From SZUA-36 sp963774415 (lineage in GTDB: Bacteria; Pseudomonadota; Gammaproteobacteria; Xanthomonadales; SZUA-36): a stretch of DNA of 64,000 nt. The stretch is taken from contig CAVZEU010000005.1 in assembly GCA_963774415.1 (NCBI GenBank), forward strand, positions 124,001 to 188,000, written 5' to 3'. Shown piece after piece: positions 8,255 to 16,822 of the stretch. A program made the translations under genes and the position numbers. Numbering within the stretch: the first letter of the stretch is position 1; every line of letters starts with the position of its first letter. The notes under the pieces were generated by a model that was not told the DNA's origin, did no database searches, and was given only the letters and a program-made list of their open reading frames with translations.

Positions 8255-10537
8255 TCAGAATCTCTTGGTTACGTCCAGACCGTAGGTGCGCGTGGCACCC
8301 CTGAAGTTGACGGTAAAGAACTCCAGAATCGGCACGATTTCCCTGAAGTATTTCTCGTTGGTCAGGTTGTCCACCCATGCCGTTATGTCCCAGCCATTTT
8401 CGTTGGCCAGCGAGAGTCGTGCCTTGACCAGGTTCAACGGCTTGCGCTTGGTGCCGGGTGTGTTGGCGACGTCCCACCAGATCGAGCCGAACCGGTTCCA
8501 CTCGAGGCGCGGCGTCAGCGCCCAGTCATCGGTAACAGGAAATGTCCCTGTTGCGCCCAGGTTCAGCGTGTATTTGAAAGAATTGGGCGCCACGTTGCCG
8601 TTGAACTCGGGGTTGGCGGCAAAATTATCCACCTCGCCATCGGTATAGCCATAGCCGCCGAATAGCTTGACGTCACCGGGCAGCATGGCCGTGAAATCGA
8701 GGTCGAATCCCTTGACCTTGACCTTGTCGATGCTCACCGTCGTCTGCAGACCGACCGTCGGTACGAACTGAAATTGCTGCGCGCCCTCGATATCCGTTTT
8801 GTAGGCCGCGGCGTTGAAAGCCAGGCGGTTATCCAGCAACCTCATCTTCACGCCGATCTCGTAGGATTTGGAGACTTCCTTGTTGTAGGCGTCCTCAACG
8901 TACACAGAGTCGGGAGCCTGGCCCGCGGCGACCGCGGCTGCAATGATTGCTTCACGCCCGCCGATCGGGTTGAAACCGCCGGCTTTGAAGCCCTTGCCAT
9001 AACTGACATAGGTAGTAATGTCCGGTGTCGCGTCCCAGGAAAGGATCACCTTCGGCTCGAACTGTTTGAACTTGGCGGAATCATGGCATTGGGACAGGGG
9101 CCGGCCCGTAAGGGCGATGCACAGGTTATAGTTCGTGCCTGTTACCGGATTGATCTCGTCCGGGGCCTCTTCGGCGACGGTCCGCCGCTCCTTGTCGTAA
9201 CGGCCGGCGAGACGCAGGTGAAGTTGCTCCGTAATGTCGTACTGGATATTGCCGAATACGGCATAACTCTTGGTCTTGTAGTACTGGTGCCCGAACGCCG
9301 TCGTCGGCTCCGACGTCTCCGGTCCATCGATGCGGTTGCGCGTCGCCGGCACGGTGCCGAGGATGTCCGCATTAAATTCGCTGAACTGGTTGCGCGTGTA
9401 GCGCAGACCATAAACGCCGGCCTGCCAGCGCAAGCGCTGGTCGCTCGGCGAGGTCAGGCGGAACTCCTGCGAGTAATTCTTATCCAGGTAGGCGTAGCCC
9501 GAAACCGCCGACCCGGGCACACCGGTATCGACGATGTAGGGAGGTGTGTCGCCGCCCCAAAAGGTGTCCAGATCCGTCCAGGCCGTGATGGAACTCAGCG
9601 TGACCTTGTCGAACGCGTAGTCGATTTTCGCGGTGGCCTCGTAGTAAGTCTGGTCGAACAGGCCATTTACATTGGTCACAAACGGCATGTCGGTGAAATT
9701 GGCGTCAAGTTTCGTCGCCGTGTAATTGCCCAGCGGCAGACCGACCACCTGGGACTGCGCGGCGGACAGCGAACCGCCGTCCGTTTTTTCTGCACCCAGT
9801 TTCAGGTCCACGGTGAGTCGATCACTTGGGGTATAAAGAAGGCGCAGGCGGCCCAGGGTCGGGTTATACCGCGCTACCTTCTCACCGGAAGTCTGGTCTG
9901 TAAAAGGCCCGTCAGTGTTGCGGATCGACGCTGAAGCCCGAAACTTCAATTCATCGGAAACCGGACCGCCGATATAAGCCATGGCGCGCCGGGTGTTGAA
10001 ATTGCCGTAACTGAAAGTGACGCCGCCCTCGTATTCGTCGCTCGGTGCCTTGGTGTTGATAATAATCGCGCCGGCGGCGGCGTTACGTCCGTACAACGCG
10101 CTCTGGGGGCCCTTCAAAACTTCGATTTGCTGCACGTCCAGCAAGTCCTGGTAGAAATCCCTCATGCTCGTCATCGTCACGCCGTCGATCACGATGGCGA
10201 CGTTGGGATCCGAGTTCCGGCTCGAGGTCTGTCCCCGGATATTGATGAACGTCTCTCCCGTATCGTCCTGCAGCAGCGTCACGTTCGGGATGCTGTTGAG
10301 GAAATCACTTGAACGTATGATACCGGCAGCCCGGATATCTTCTTCCGTCAGTACGCTGATGGTCATCGGCACGTCGTGCAGACTTTCGCTGCGCTTGGTC
10401 GCCGTGACGATCACTTCTTCGAGCGTCCCCTCGTCCGCCTCGCTCTTGGCGTAAGCTTGCTGTGCGAACGACAGCGAAACGCACGCGAAAACAACAGGGG
10501 CGATAATCGCCCGGGTCATGAGCCTGGTTCTATGCAT
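8255..10537 (-). CDS. TonB-dependent outer membrane receptor
   Basis: 760 residues, ATG behind a GGGAGGGAGA sequence. The signal peptide ends near AQQAYA. The TonB-box-like EEVIVTATKRSE precedes the plug (FINIRGQTSSRNSD, AIVIDGV, IEVLKGPQSALYGRNAAAGAIIINTK) and a long barrel that ends TYGLDVTKRF with the C-terminal Phe favoured by BamA. Repeated strands such as FEPKVILSWDATPDITTYVSYGKGFKAGGFNP are typical of the class. It follows an SDR and LLM oxidoreductase pair on the same strand, pointing to uptake of an organic compound that those enzymes oxidise or reduce. Confidence 0.95.
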   Translation of the reverse strand: MHRTRLMTRAIIAPVVFACVSLSFAQQAYAKSEADEGTLEEVIVTATKRSESLHDVPMTISVLTEEDIRAAGIIRSSDFLNSIPNVTLLQDDTGETFINIRGQTSSRNSDPNVAIVIDGVTMTSMRDFYQDLLDVQQIEVLKGPQSALYGRNAAAGAIIINTKAPSDEYEGGVTFSYGNFNTRRAMAYIGGPVSDELKFRASASIRNTDGPFTDQTSGEKVARYNPTLGRLRLLYTPSDRLTVDLKLGAEKTDGGSLSAAQSQVVGLPLGNYTATKLDANFTDMPFVTNVNGLFDQTYYEATAKIDYAFDKVTLSSITAWTDLDTFWGGDTPPYIVDTGVPGSAVSGYAYLDKNYSQEFRLTSPSDQRLRWQAGVYGLRYTRNQFSEFNADILGTVPATRNRIDGPETSEPTTAFGHQYYKTKSYAVFGNIQYDITEQLHLRLAGRYDKERRTVAEEAPDEINPVTGTNYNLCIALTGRPLSQCHDSAKFKQFEPKVILSWDATPDITTYVSYGKGFKAGGFNPIGGREAIIAAAVAAGQAPDSVYVEDAYNKEVSKSYEIGVKMRLLDNRLAFNAAAYKTDIEGAQQFQFVPTVGLQTTVSIDKVKVKGFDLDFTAMLPGDVKLFGGYGYTDGEVDNFAANPEFNGNVAPNSFKYTLNLGATGTFPVTDDWALTPRLEWNRFGSIWWDVANTPGTKRKPLNLVKARLSLANENGWDITAWVDNLTNEKYFREIVPILEFFTVNFRGATRTYGLDVTKRF

Positions 10538-10610
10538 CAGTATCTCCCTCCTGCGTCAATTTTTCCGGTTTGCAGTGACCGGGACCCGTTCGGGCGTATC
10601 CTTAGGGCCG

Positions 10611-10627
10611 CGCGCCCAAACTTGAAC
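10611..10627 (-). promoter_or_regulatory. Motif shared by both TonB receptor genes (copy 2)
   Basis: GTTCAAGTTTGGGCGCG on the minus strand, 73 bp before the start of the second receptor, next to an AT-rich block (AATTAATTTAAACTTAATTCAA) that may hold the promoter. It matches the copy at 2967-2982 in the first ten bases except one, and in the GCGCG end with one extra base in between. Confidence 0.35.
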
Positions 10628-10825
10628 TTGAATTAAGTTTAAATTAATTTCTCTTCAAAGTAGGCCAGATTAATCAACAAGTCAAGAAGGCCTTACCGCG
10701 GTAAATGCCTGACCGAAACTGAAAATCACTGTTGGGGGCGCCTGGGCCTCGCGTGATACCAGGGACCTTGCTGCTGGTGAGCGCGGAACGCGCGTCGGTC
10801 TGAAGGCCCAGGCCGGCTTCTCCGC

Positions 10826-11536
10826 TCAGAATTTCTCCGACCAGGGCCGCAGGTCCAGTTCCTGCGTCCAGGCCGTGCGCGGCTGCCGGGCCAGGTGCAG
10901 ATAATTCTGCGCGACATGATCCGGGTCGAGCAAACTGTCCGGTCCCCTGTTCTTTTCCAGCGGCGCACTGCGCTCCGACCGGATCTGACCGTCGATGATC
11001 ACGTGGGCGACGTGGATGTTCTCGGGGCCCAGTTCCCGGGCCATCGTTTGCGACAGCGAGCGCAACGCGAATTTCGGTGACGACAGGTTGGCGTAGCCCG
11101 CGCCGCCGCGCAGCGCCGCCGTGGCGCCGGTGAAGATGATCGTTCCGCGGCCGGCCTTCAGCATGCGCTGGGCGGCCTGTTGACCGATCAGGAAGCCGCC
11201 GAAGCAACCGACCCGCCAGCAGCGTTCGAATTCGGCCGGCTTGATCTCGAGCACGCGCCCCGGCACGAAGGCACCCGCGTTGTAGATCACGACGTCCGGG
11301 GTGCCGACGGTATCGTCCGCGGTTTCGAACAGACCCGCGACCGATGCCGGGTCCGTGACGTCACAGCTTTGCGCGACAACCTCACCGTCGCTGCCTTCCG
11401 GATACAGGTCGGCGAGGTGTTCCGGATCGCGCGCGGCCATGACCACCTTGAATCCGGCGCCGCAGAATGCCTTGACCAACGAATGACCCAGCCCGGGTCC
11501 GACGCCGGCTATGATGGCGGATGGATGTTCTTTCAT
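10826..11536 (-). CDS. Atypical SDR family protein
   Basis: 236 residues. I chose the ATG at 11536, nine bases after AAGGAAG; a TTG at 11560 overlapping the upstream stop (TTGA) is the alternative. The N-terminal cofactor motif reads GVGPGLGHSL rather than the usual TGxxxGxG form. CDVTD and YNAG follow. In the active-site region (GYANLSSPKFALRSLSQTMARELG) the Lys is present but the position four residues before it is Leu, so the catalytic Tyr of YxxxK is missing. Members of this subgroup can share that feature, so the protein may be a non-classical reductase or a binding protein. It is the second gene of a unit with the LLM oxidoreductase upstream. Confidence 0.8.
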   Translation of the reverse strand: MKEHPSAIIAGVGPGLGHSLVKAFCGAGFKVVMAARDPEHLADLYPEGSDGEVVAQSCDVTDPASVAGLFETADDTVGTPDVVIYNAGAFVPGRVLEIKPAEFERCWRVGCFGGFLIGQQAAQRMLKAGRGTIIFTGATAALRGGAGYANLSSPKFALRSLSQTMARELGPENIHVAHVIIDGQIRSERSAPLEKNRGPDSLLDPDHVAQNYLHLARQPRTAWTQELDLRPWSEKF

Positions 11537-11556
11537 GGTTTTCGTCTTCCTTGGTG

Positions 11557-12300
11557 TCAAGCGACCAGTTTTTCCACTGCGTCCAGATCGAACGGGTGTT
11601 CGGTCATGACGATCAGGTGATCGGTACCCGCCTCGGCGTAGGCATCTACTTTTTCCAGTTCCTCGGGCCGAACCAGCGCAGTGCGCTCGATGTCCGCGGG
11701 GTCACGGCCGACCTTTCCGCACCAGCGGTCGATCACCTCGTTCTTGTGCCGCACGTTGTCAACCGGCCCGAACAGGTTGGACATGTCGGCGTGCTCGGCC
11801 ACCAGGCGCAAGGTGACCTTCTCGCCGCCACCGCCGATCAGCAGCGGCAGTGAGCCGTTGACCGGGCCGGGATTCAGTTTCTGCAGGCGCGCCTTGATAA
11901 CCGGCAGACCTTCCTCGAGCCGTTGCAGGCGGCTGCCCACGCTGCCGAACTCGTAACCGTACTCGTCGTAATCGCGCTTGAACCAGCCCGCACCGAGGCC
12001 GAGGATAAAGCGCCCGCCGCTGATGTGATCGATGGTGCGCGCCATGTCGGCCAGCAGGTTCGGGTTGCGGTACGAATAGCAGGTCACCAGCGCGCCGATC
12101 CGCGCGCGGGAGGTCTCGGCCGCCATGGCCGCCAGCAGCGTGTAACCTTCGAAATGTGCAGCGTCCGAGTCACCGTAGAGGGGATAGAAGTGGTCCCACA
12201 CCCAGATACTGTCGACACCGAGTTCGTCGGCTGCGCGCCAGGCCGCGCGCATGTCCTCGACGGTAGTGGCCTGTGGGTGAATCTGAACACCGAATTTCAA
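11557..12300 (-). CDS. LLM class (luciferase-like) flavin or F420-dependent oxidoreductase
   Basis: 247 residues, TTG start six bases after a strong GGAGG. The N-terminus MKFGVQIHPQ and the pattern AADELGVDSIWVWDHFYPL, followed by IGALVTCYSYRNPNLLADMARTIDHISGGRFILGLGAGW, are signatures of the bacterial luciferase-like TIM barrel. It is short for the family (usually 280-350). The GGGGEK segment would bind cofactor phosphate. Such enzymes use F420 or reduced FMN; which one cannot be told from the sequence. It is the first gene of a two-gene unit with the SDR that follows. Confidence 0.85.
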   Translation of the reverse strand: MKFGVQIHPQATTVEDMRAAWRAADELGVDSIWVWDHFYPLYGDSDAAHFEGYTLLAAMAAETSRARIGALVTCYSYRNPNLLADMARTIDHISGGRFILGLGAGWFKRDYDEYGYEFGSVGSRLQRLEEGLPVIKARLQKLNPGPVNGSLPLLIGGGGEKVTLRLVAEHADMSNLFGPVDNVRHKNEVIDRWCGKVGRDPADIERTALVRPEELEKVDAYAEAGTDHLIVMTEHPFDLDAVEKLVA

Positions 12301-12550
12301 TGTATACCTCCGTTAAGTCTGGGGTTGTTAAGAATTGACCCGGCCATGGCCGGCACGGTTCCCATGATACCAACACCGGCCACCGGCCCACTGCGGTTGC
12401 CGTAATGTTGTCCTTTAATGATCTGGCGACGGCCTGTAAGGAGAACAAGGCGCGAGCCAACTTCGCGCCAATTTTCGATCGGGGCCTGCATTTTCCCGCT
12501 GCCGTTGCCGCTGCCGCAGCCGATATTCGCCCGCATCCACGGAATCGATT

Positions 12551-12655
12551 TTATCGACCTGCCGCCCTCGGCCTGCGGATTAACTTGCCCAACGTATAAG
12601 TCACCGCAGCGAGCAAGAGCAGGAGGGCGATGCTGACCGCCTCCCCCTCCTCCAT
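12551..12655 (-). CDS. Small single-pass membrane ORF after atpG
   Basis: Directly after the atpG stop, and in the same frame, an open stretch runs to a TAA at 12551-12553. From the ATG at 12655 it encodes 34 residues: an acidic start (MEEGEA), a strongly hydrophobic helix (VSIALLLLLAAVTYTLGKLI) and a basic tail (RRPRAAGR). A GTG at 12676 would give 41 residues. The charge pattern predicts an N-out, C-in helix. No Shine-Dalgarno is evident, so reinitiation or readthrough after atpG would be needed. It could be a small accessory peptide of the ATPase operon or a chance ORF. Nothing further is seen from 12301 to 12550. Confidence 0.4.
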   Translation of the reverse strand: MEEGEAVSIALLLLLAAVTYTLGKLIRRPRAAGR

Positions 12656-12712
12656 CTGCCTCAACAGCCACTCCACCACACCCGCGCCACGCAGGCTGAA
12701 AACCGCCTGCCC

Positions 12713-13570
12713 CTAGCCGTTGTGGTGTACTCGCGGCCCGCCCACCAGGTCGGCGCTGAGCAGGATGACCTCGATCTCCTCGATGATTTCTTCCTGACGC
12801 AAGGCGTTGCTCTTGCCCAGCAATTCCGTCACCTTGTCTTCCAGGTGGTGCACGGCGCCTTCCAGGTGCTGCACACGCATCCGGTTCTCAGCCATCAGCG
12901 AGGTATAGAGCATGGCGTTGAGGGCGGCGAACAGGTACTGGTCCGTCAGGCCGACGAGAAACTCGGCCGGTGTTTCATTGAGCAGCGGCGGCTGGGCGGA
13001 GGGCGGCGCGCTGCCGCCCGGAGAACGGAACGGCGGCAATAGCTGCCGCGACAGGCTGGCGCCGTCCTCGCCGCCGTTATAGACCACGAACAGGTCCAGC
13101 GGCCCCTGTTGCGACTGCATGGCAGCGACGGACTCCACCAACCGGCCCAGCACCGCCTCGACTTCCTCCACGGCACTGGCGCCTGGCAGCGCCACGAACT
13201 CGCGCCCCGCCGACGTCATCACCGCATGCAGCTTTTGCCCCATGGCCAGCAGCAGCGGCTGATTGCCCTTGTCCGGGCCGGTGTCCAGCCGCTCAAGCAG
13301 GCGCTCGTTGAAGTTACCGCAAAAACTCCGTTCCGAACCCATCAGCAAATAGGCCTGCTTGTACCGCTCCGACCTGGGCATGGCCCCGGGGTAATGGTGC
13401 AGAAAGTCCGCCGCCATCGTCTCCAGGCTCGTCACCGCGGCCTGCTGGGCGCTGAGGAAACGCGCCAGCTTGCGCGTTTCCATGTAAGCCAGCGTTTTCA
13501 TCGAATTCATGATCTCGCGGATCTCGTCCAGCCTGACGCGGTGCGTGTCGAGTTCGCGGCGCCGGCTCAT
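12713..13570 (-). CDS. atpG: F-type ATPase gamma subunit (N-ATPase operon)
   Basis: 285 residues. The ATG at 13570 overlaps the atpA stop (ATGA). The central-stalk subunit is recognised by its coiled-coil ends: N-terminal MSRRRELDTHRVRLDEIREIMNSMKTLAYME and C-terminal NRMRVQHLEGAVHHLEDKVTELLGKSNALRQEEI. The GSERSFCGNFNERLL segment matches the conserved GLCGxxN region. It would turn inside the alpha3-beta3 head and drive the c-ring. Gamma subunits of this operon type are more divergent than those of the housekeeping enzyme, as seen here. Confidence 0.88.
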   Translation of the reverse strand: MSRRRELDTHRVRLDEIREIMNSMKTLAYMETRKLARFLSAQQAAVTSLETMAADFLHHYPGAMPRSERYKQAYLLMGSERSFCGNFNERLLERLDTGPDKGNQPLLLAMGQKLHAVMTSAGREFVALPGASAVEEVEAVLGRLVESVAAMQSQQGPLDLFVVYNGGEDGASLSRQLLPPFRSPGGSAPPSAQPPLLNETPAEFLVGLTDQYLFAALNAMLYTSLMAENRMRVQHLEGAVHHLEDKVTELLGKSNALRQEEIIEEIEVILLSADLVGGPRVHHNG

Positions 13571-15075
13571 GCCTGCCCGGTATCCTGTGCAGGCTGATCC
13601 GGCAGCCACCCGGCGATGGCAGCCTGCCAGGCCTCGCGCGGGCTGTCGAGATCCAGCGGTGACTCCCGGACCCCGTCGTCCAGCGTGCGCAGCACCTCGA
13701 GCACGTTATCCGGATCGCAAGCATCCAGACGGCCCTCGTTGAAGGCCATCATCCAGGCCAGTTGGAAGCTGATGGGTTGCGGTTCGAGCCGTTCCTGCTT
13801 GAGGATTTCCCGTAACAGGCGCCCGCGCCGGATGGCCTTCTCCATCGTCGCCTCGAGCTTGGCGCCAAAGCGCGTGAATACTTCCAGTTCGAGGAACTGC
13901 AGGTAGTCCAGTTTCATGCGCCCGGCCTCCTGCTTGATGCGCGGGTGCTGAGCCTGGCCGCCGATACGCGAGACCGAGCGCGCGATGTCGATGGCGGGGC
14001 GGAAGCCGGCCGCGAACAGGTCATGATCCAGATAGACCTGGCCGTCGGTAATGGATATCAGGTTGGTAGGAATATAGGCGGCGATCTCTCCCAGTTGGGT
14101 CCCGACGATGGGCAGGGCCGTCATGCTGCCGCCGCCCTGCTCGGCGCTGAGACAGGTGGAGCGCTCCAGCAGTCCGGCGTGCACCGAGAAGATGTCGCCG
14201 GGGTAGGCTTCGCGCCCGGGCGGGCGGCGCAACAACAGCGACAGTTCGCGATAGATGCGGGCGTGGGTCGAAAGATCGTCGTACACGACCAGCGTATCGC
14301 GGCCCTGCTGCATCCAGTACTCGGCGATGGCGCAACCCGCGAGCGGCGCCAGGTGTTGCAGACCCGGCAACGCACTGGCCTCGGCCACGACCACCGTGGT
14401 GTGCTCAAGCGCCTCGTACTTTCTCAGCATGTCCAGCGTGTTGACCACCGTGGAGCGCTTCTGACCAATAAGCACATAGACACAGCGGACGTTCTTGCCG
14501 CGCTGATTGATGACCGCGTCCATGGCCAGGGAACTGCGGCCCAGGCCCTCGTCGCCGATGAGCAATTGTCGTTGACCCTTGCCGATCGGGATCAGCGTAT
14601 CGATGATCTTGGTGCCGGTATACAGCGGTTCGTGCACGAAGTCGCGCCGGGTCAGCGGCGGCGAGCCGTGCTGCAAACGCCCCCAGGCACTGCGACGCGG
14701 CGCGGGGTCACCGTCCAGCGACACGCCCAGCGGGTCCACGACCCGTCCCAGCAAGGCATCACCCACCGGCACGCTCAGCTGGCGGCCGGCCAGGTGCACC
14801 GCGGTGCCGGCCGTGAGTCCGCCTGTCTCCTTCAGCAGCACCGCACCGACGAGGTCCACGTTGAGGTCGAAGACGATCGCGCGGCTGCCGTCCTCGAACG
14901 TGAGTACGTCGTCCATCGCGGCGGAGGGCAAACCACTGATCCAGGCGATGCCGTCACCCACCGCCACCACCGTGCCGCGCTCCCGTAACCGCAGACCGGG
15001 CCGGTACGACCCCAACCAATCCGCCTGCCGCTGCAGCAGGCTTTCCCGCCGTTCTTCAGTCCCTCGGGCGTTCAT
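13567..15075 (-). CDS. atpA: F-type ATPase alpha subunit with altered P-loop (N-ATPase operon)
   Basis: 502 residues. Conserved alpha-subunit blocks are present: VVDPLG, EPLYTGTKIIDTLIPIGKGQRQLLIG, VYDDLSTHARIYRELSLLLRRPPGREAYPGDIFSVHAGLLER, LPIVGTQLGEIAAYIPTNLISITDGQ, and the arginine finger in SVSRIGGQAQ. The nucleotide-binding loop (residues 174-182) reads GDEGLGRSS instead of the usual GDRQTGKT: the P-loop Lys is Arg and the QTG is GLG. Alpha carries the non-catalytic site, so the enzyme can still work, but nucleotide binding at that site is probably weak or lost. atpG overlaps its stop by ATGA. Confidence 0.93.
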   Translation of the reverse strand: MNARGTEERRESLLQRQADWLGSYRPGLRLRERGTVVAVGDGIAWISGLPSAAMDDVLTFEDGSRAIVFDLNVDLVGAVLLKETGGLTAGTAVHLAGRQLSVPVGDALLGRVVDPLGVSLDGDPAPRRSAWGRLQHGSPPLTRRDFVHEPLYTGTKIIDTLIPIGKGQRQLLIGDEGLGRSSLAMDAVINQRGKNVRCVYVLIGQKRSTVVNTLDMLRKYEALEHTTVVVAEASALPGLQHLAPLAGCAIAEYWMQQGRDTLVVYDDLSTHARIYRELSLLLRRPPGREAYPGDIFSVHAGLLERSTCLSAEQGGGSMTALPIVGTQLGEIAAYIPTNLISITDGQVYLDHDLFAAGFRPAIDIARSVSRIGGQAQHPRIKQEAGRMKLDYLQFLELEVFTRFGAKLEATMEKAIRRGRLLREILKQERLEPQPISFQLAWMMAFNEGRLDACDPDNVLEVLRTLDDGVRESPLDLDSPREAWQAAIAGWLPDQPAQDTGQA

Positions 15076-15078
15076 GGG

Positions 15079-15828
15079 CTAGTAAGATGTCCGGGCCATC
15101 TCGGCAAAGCCCTGCAGTTCGTCTTTCAGGTTGGCGCCCAGCACCCAGGCGCCGATCGTGATACGCAACCCCGCCAGCAACTCGGGGTCTTGCTCAAAGT
15201 GCAACGTCACATCCGCCTGCATGGCCGCGGCCAGGGCCTTGCGCAAACGCCCGCGCTGGTCGTCAGCGAGGGCAAAGGCGCTGCTGACGCGAATTTCCGC
15301 TGGCGTTCCGGCCTGCCCTCCGCGCAGCGCGGCGAGCCTTTCTTCGGGCAGCTTCTGCAATTCGCTCACGAGCAGCTCCAGCAGTTTCTCCTCGACTTCC
15401 GGCCCGGCCGCCGCCTCGAGCAGGCGGGTCGCGAAGCGGGCGCCGTGGGCAAACGCCGTTTGTTCCGCCTTGAGTGCCCGCTCCTGCCGCTGCCGCTCAG
15501 CGGCTGTCTCGGCCTTTTTTTGCTTCTCCTCGATTTCCTGCTGCAATTCCTGCTGCAGCCGCTTGCGCTCCTCCTCGATTTCCTGCTGCAGCTTGGCGCG
15601 GGCCTGCTGCCGCTGCTGTTCCCAGTCGCCGAGACGGCCTTCGTACCGTTGCTGCAGCGCATCAGCCTCTGCACGCATCTTTTTGGCGTCTTCGAGGCTT
15701 TGCTCGATGGCGGCGCGGCGGCGCGCGATCACCGCCAGCACCGGCTTGTAGAGGAAATGCTGCAGCAGCCACATCAGCACCAGGAAATTGATGATCTCCA
15801 GAATAAAGGTCGTCCAGTTCAACTCCAT
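15079..15828 (-). CDS. atpF: F-type ATPase b subunit with delta-like C-terminus (N-ATPase operon)
   Basis: 249 residues, much longer than a usual b subunit (about 156). One N-terminal membrane helix (FILEIINFLVLMWLLQHFLYKPV) is followed by a long charged coiled coil (about 35-150, rich in QQEIEEE and KKAETAAERQRQ). The C-terminus (about 190-245) ends LLAGLRITIGAWVLGANLKDEL, like the C-terminal part of delta subunits. This fits the N-ATPase rule that no separate atpH exists and b provides the delta function. The protein would form the peripheral stalk. Confidence 0.9.
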   Translation of the reverse strand: MELNWTTFILEIINFLVLMWLLQHFLYKPVLAVIARRRAAIEQSLEDAKKMRAEADALQQRYEGRLGDWEQQRQQARAKLQQEIEEERKRLQQELQQEIEEKQKKAETAAERQRQERALKAEQTAFAHGARFATRLLEAAAGPEVEEKLLELLVSELQKLPEERLAALRGGQAGTPAEIRVSSAFALADDQRGRLRKALAAAMQADVTLHFEQDPELLAGLRITIGAWVLGANLKDELQGFAEMARTSY

Positions 15829-15862
15829 GGCTATGCTCCGTTTTCGTTCGTGTGTACGCCGT

Positions 15863-16129
15863 CTATTTCAGCAGTTGGCTCAGCAGCGGGTTGGCGAACA
15901 ACACGATCAGCACGATCACCAGCACGTAGATGGCCAGCGACTCGATCATGGCCAGGCCGATGAACAACGTGCGCATGATGGCCTTTTCCGCCTCCGGTTG
16001 GCGCGCGAGCGCGTCCATGGCGCGGCTGATAGCCAAACCCATACCCACGGCCGGCAGGCTGACGCCGACGGCGATACCGATGACGGCGGCAGCGGTTGAA
16101 ACGATGGTGAAACTCGACATGTCAGGCAT
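15863..16129 (-). CDS. atpE: F-type ATPase c subunit (N-ATPase operon)
   Basis: 88 residues, a two-helix hairpin with the polar loop ARQPEAE (42-48). The ion-binding Glu is E63 in MIESLAIYVLVIVLIVLF. In sodium-binding c-rings the first helix carries a Gln and the second Glu-Ser-Thr with a Tyr five residues on. Here the Gln position is Met (M30 in AVGMGL) and the Thr is Leu (L65), while Ser64 and Tyr68 are kept. This makes sodium binding unlikely and proton coupling more likely. Alignment was done by eye. Confidence 0.93.
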   Translation of the reverse strand: MPDMSSFTIVSTAAAVIGIAVGVSLPAVGMGLAISRAMDALARQPEAEKAIMRTLFIGLAMIESLAIYVLVIVLIVLFANPLLSQLLK

Positions 16130-16132
16130 GAC

Positions 16133-16819
16133 TTACTCCTTCTGTTGTTGCCGCAGTTGCTGTGATTGCAGGCCGCCGGCGACGTAAATCAGCGCCAGCA
16201 TGCCAAAGATATAGGCCTGCACCAGGGCCTCGATGATGTGCAGCATCAGGATCGGGACCGGCGCCAGGAACCCCGCCACCACCAGGATCAGCAGCGCCGC
16301 CATCTCCAGGCTCATGATGTTGCCGAAAAGGCGCACGGCCAGGGCCACGGTGCGGCTGATTTCGCTGATGATGTGAAAGGGCAGCAGAATGGGGCTGGGC
16401 GTCAGGTAATGGCGCAGGTAGCGCTTGAGCCCCTGGCTGCGGATGCCGTACCAATGGACGGACAGGAACACCAGGAAAGCCAGCGCGGCGGTGGCGGACA
16501 AGTCGCGCGTGGGCGAATGCAGGCCCGGTATCAGGCCGACCAGATTGGCCACGACGATGTACACCCACAGCGTGGCGATAAAAGGCAGGATCAATTTTGC
16601 ATGCTGCGGCGCGACTTCGCGCACGGCCGCTTCGATCGTGGCGACCACACCCTCGATGGCGGCCTGGCTGCTCCCCGGCTGCTGCTTGAGGCGGCGTGTC
16701 AAAAGCCAGGCCGCCAGCGCCAGCAACAACATAACCGCCCAGGTGGAAATCACGGTGCCGCTGACCTCGAGCGGGCCAAGGTGGTAGACAGGAATGCTGA
16801 TCAGGCTGCCGTCATGCAT
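16133..16819 (-). CDS. atpB: F-type ATPase a subunit (N-ATPase operon)
   Basis: 228 residues with five to six transmembrane helices. The fourth holds the essential Arg in SRTVALAVRLFGNIMS, the half-channel Arg that faces the c-ring Glu. Other family blocks: FIATLWVYIVVANLVGLIPGLHSPTRDLS, HIISEISRT and LHIIEALVQAYIFGMLALIYVAGG. It lies three bases from both atpQ and atpE, in a tight operon. Confidence 0.93.
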   Translation of the reverse strand: MHDGSLISIPVYHLGPLEVSGTVISTWAVMLLLALAAWLLTRRLKQQPGSSQAAIEGVVATIEAAVREVAPQHAKLILPFIATLWVYIVVANLVGLIPGLHSPTRDLSATAALAFLVFLSVHWYGIRSQGLKRYLRHYLTPSPILLPFHIISEISRTVALAVRLFGNIMSLEMAALLILVVAGFLAPVPILMLHIIEALVQAYIFGMLALIYVAGGLQSQQLRQQQKE

Positions 16820-16822
16820 ATC

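Noticed and set aside
12297..12671. Possible 124-residue gene between the LLM gene and atpG on the minus strand
   Set aside because: Gly-rich, no ribosome site and no recognisable fold; the other reading frame here gives a cleaner small membrane ORF.
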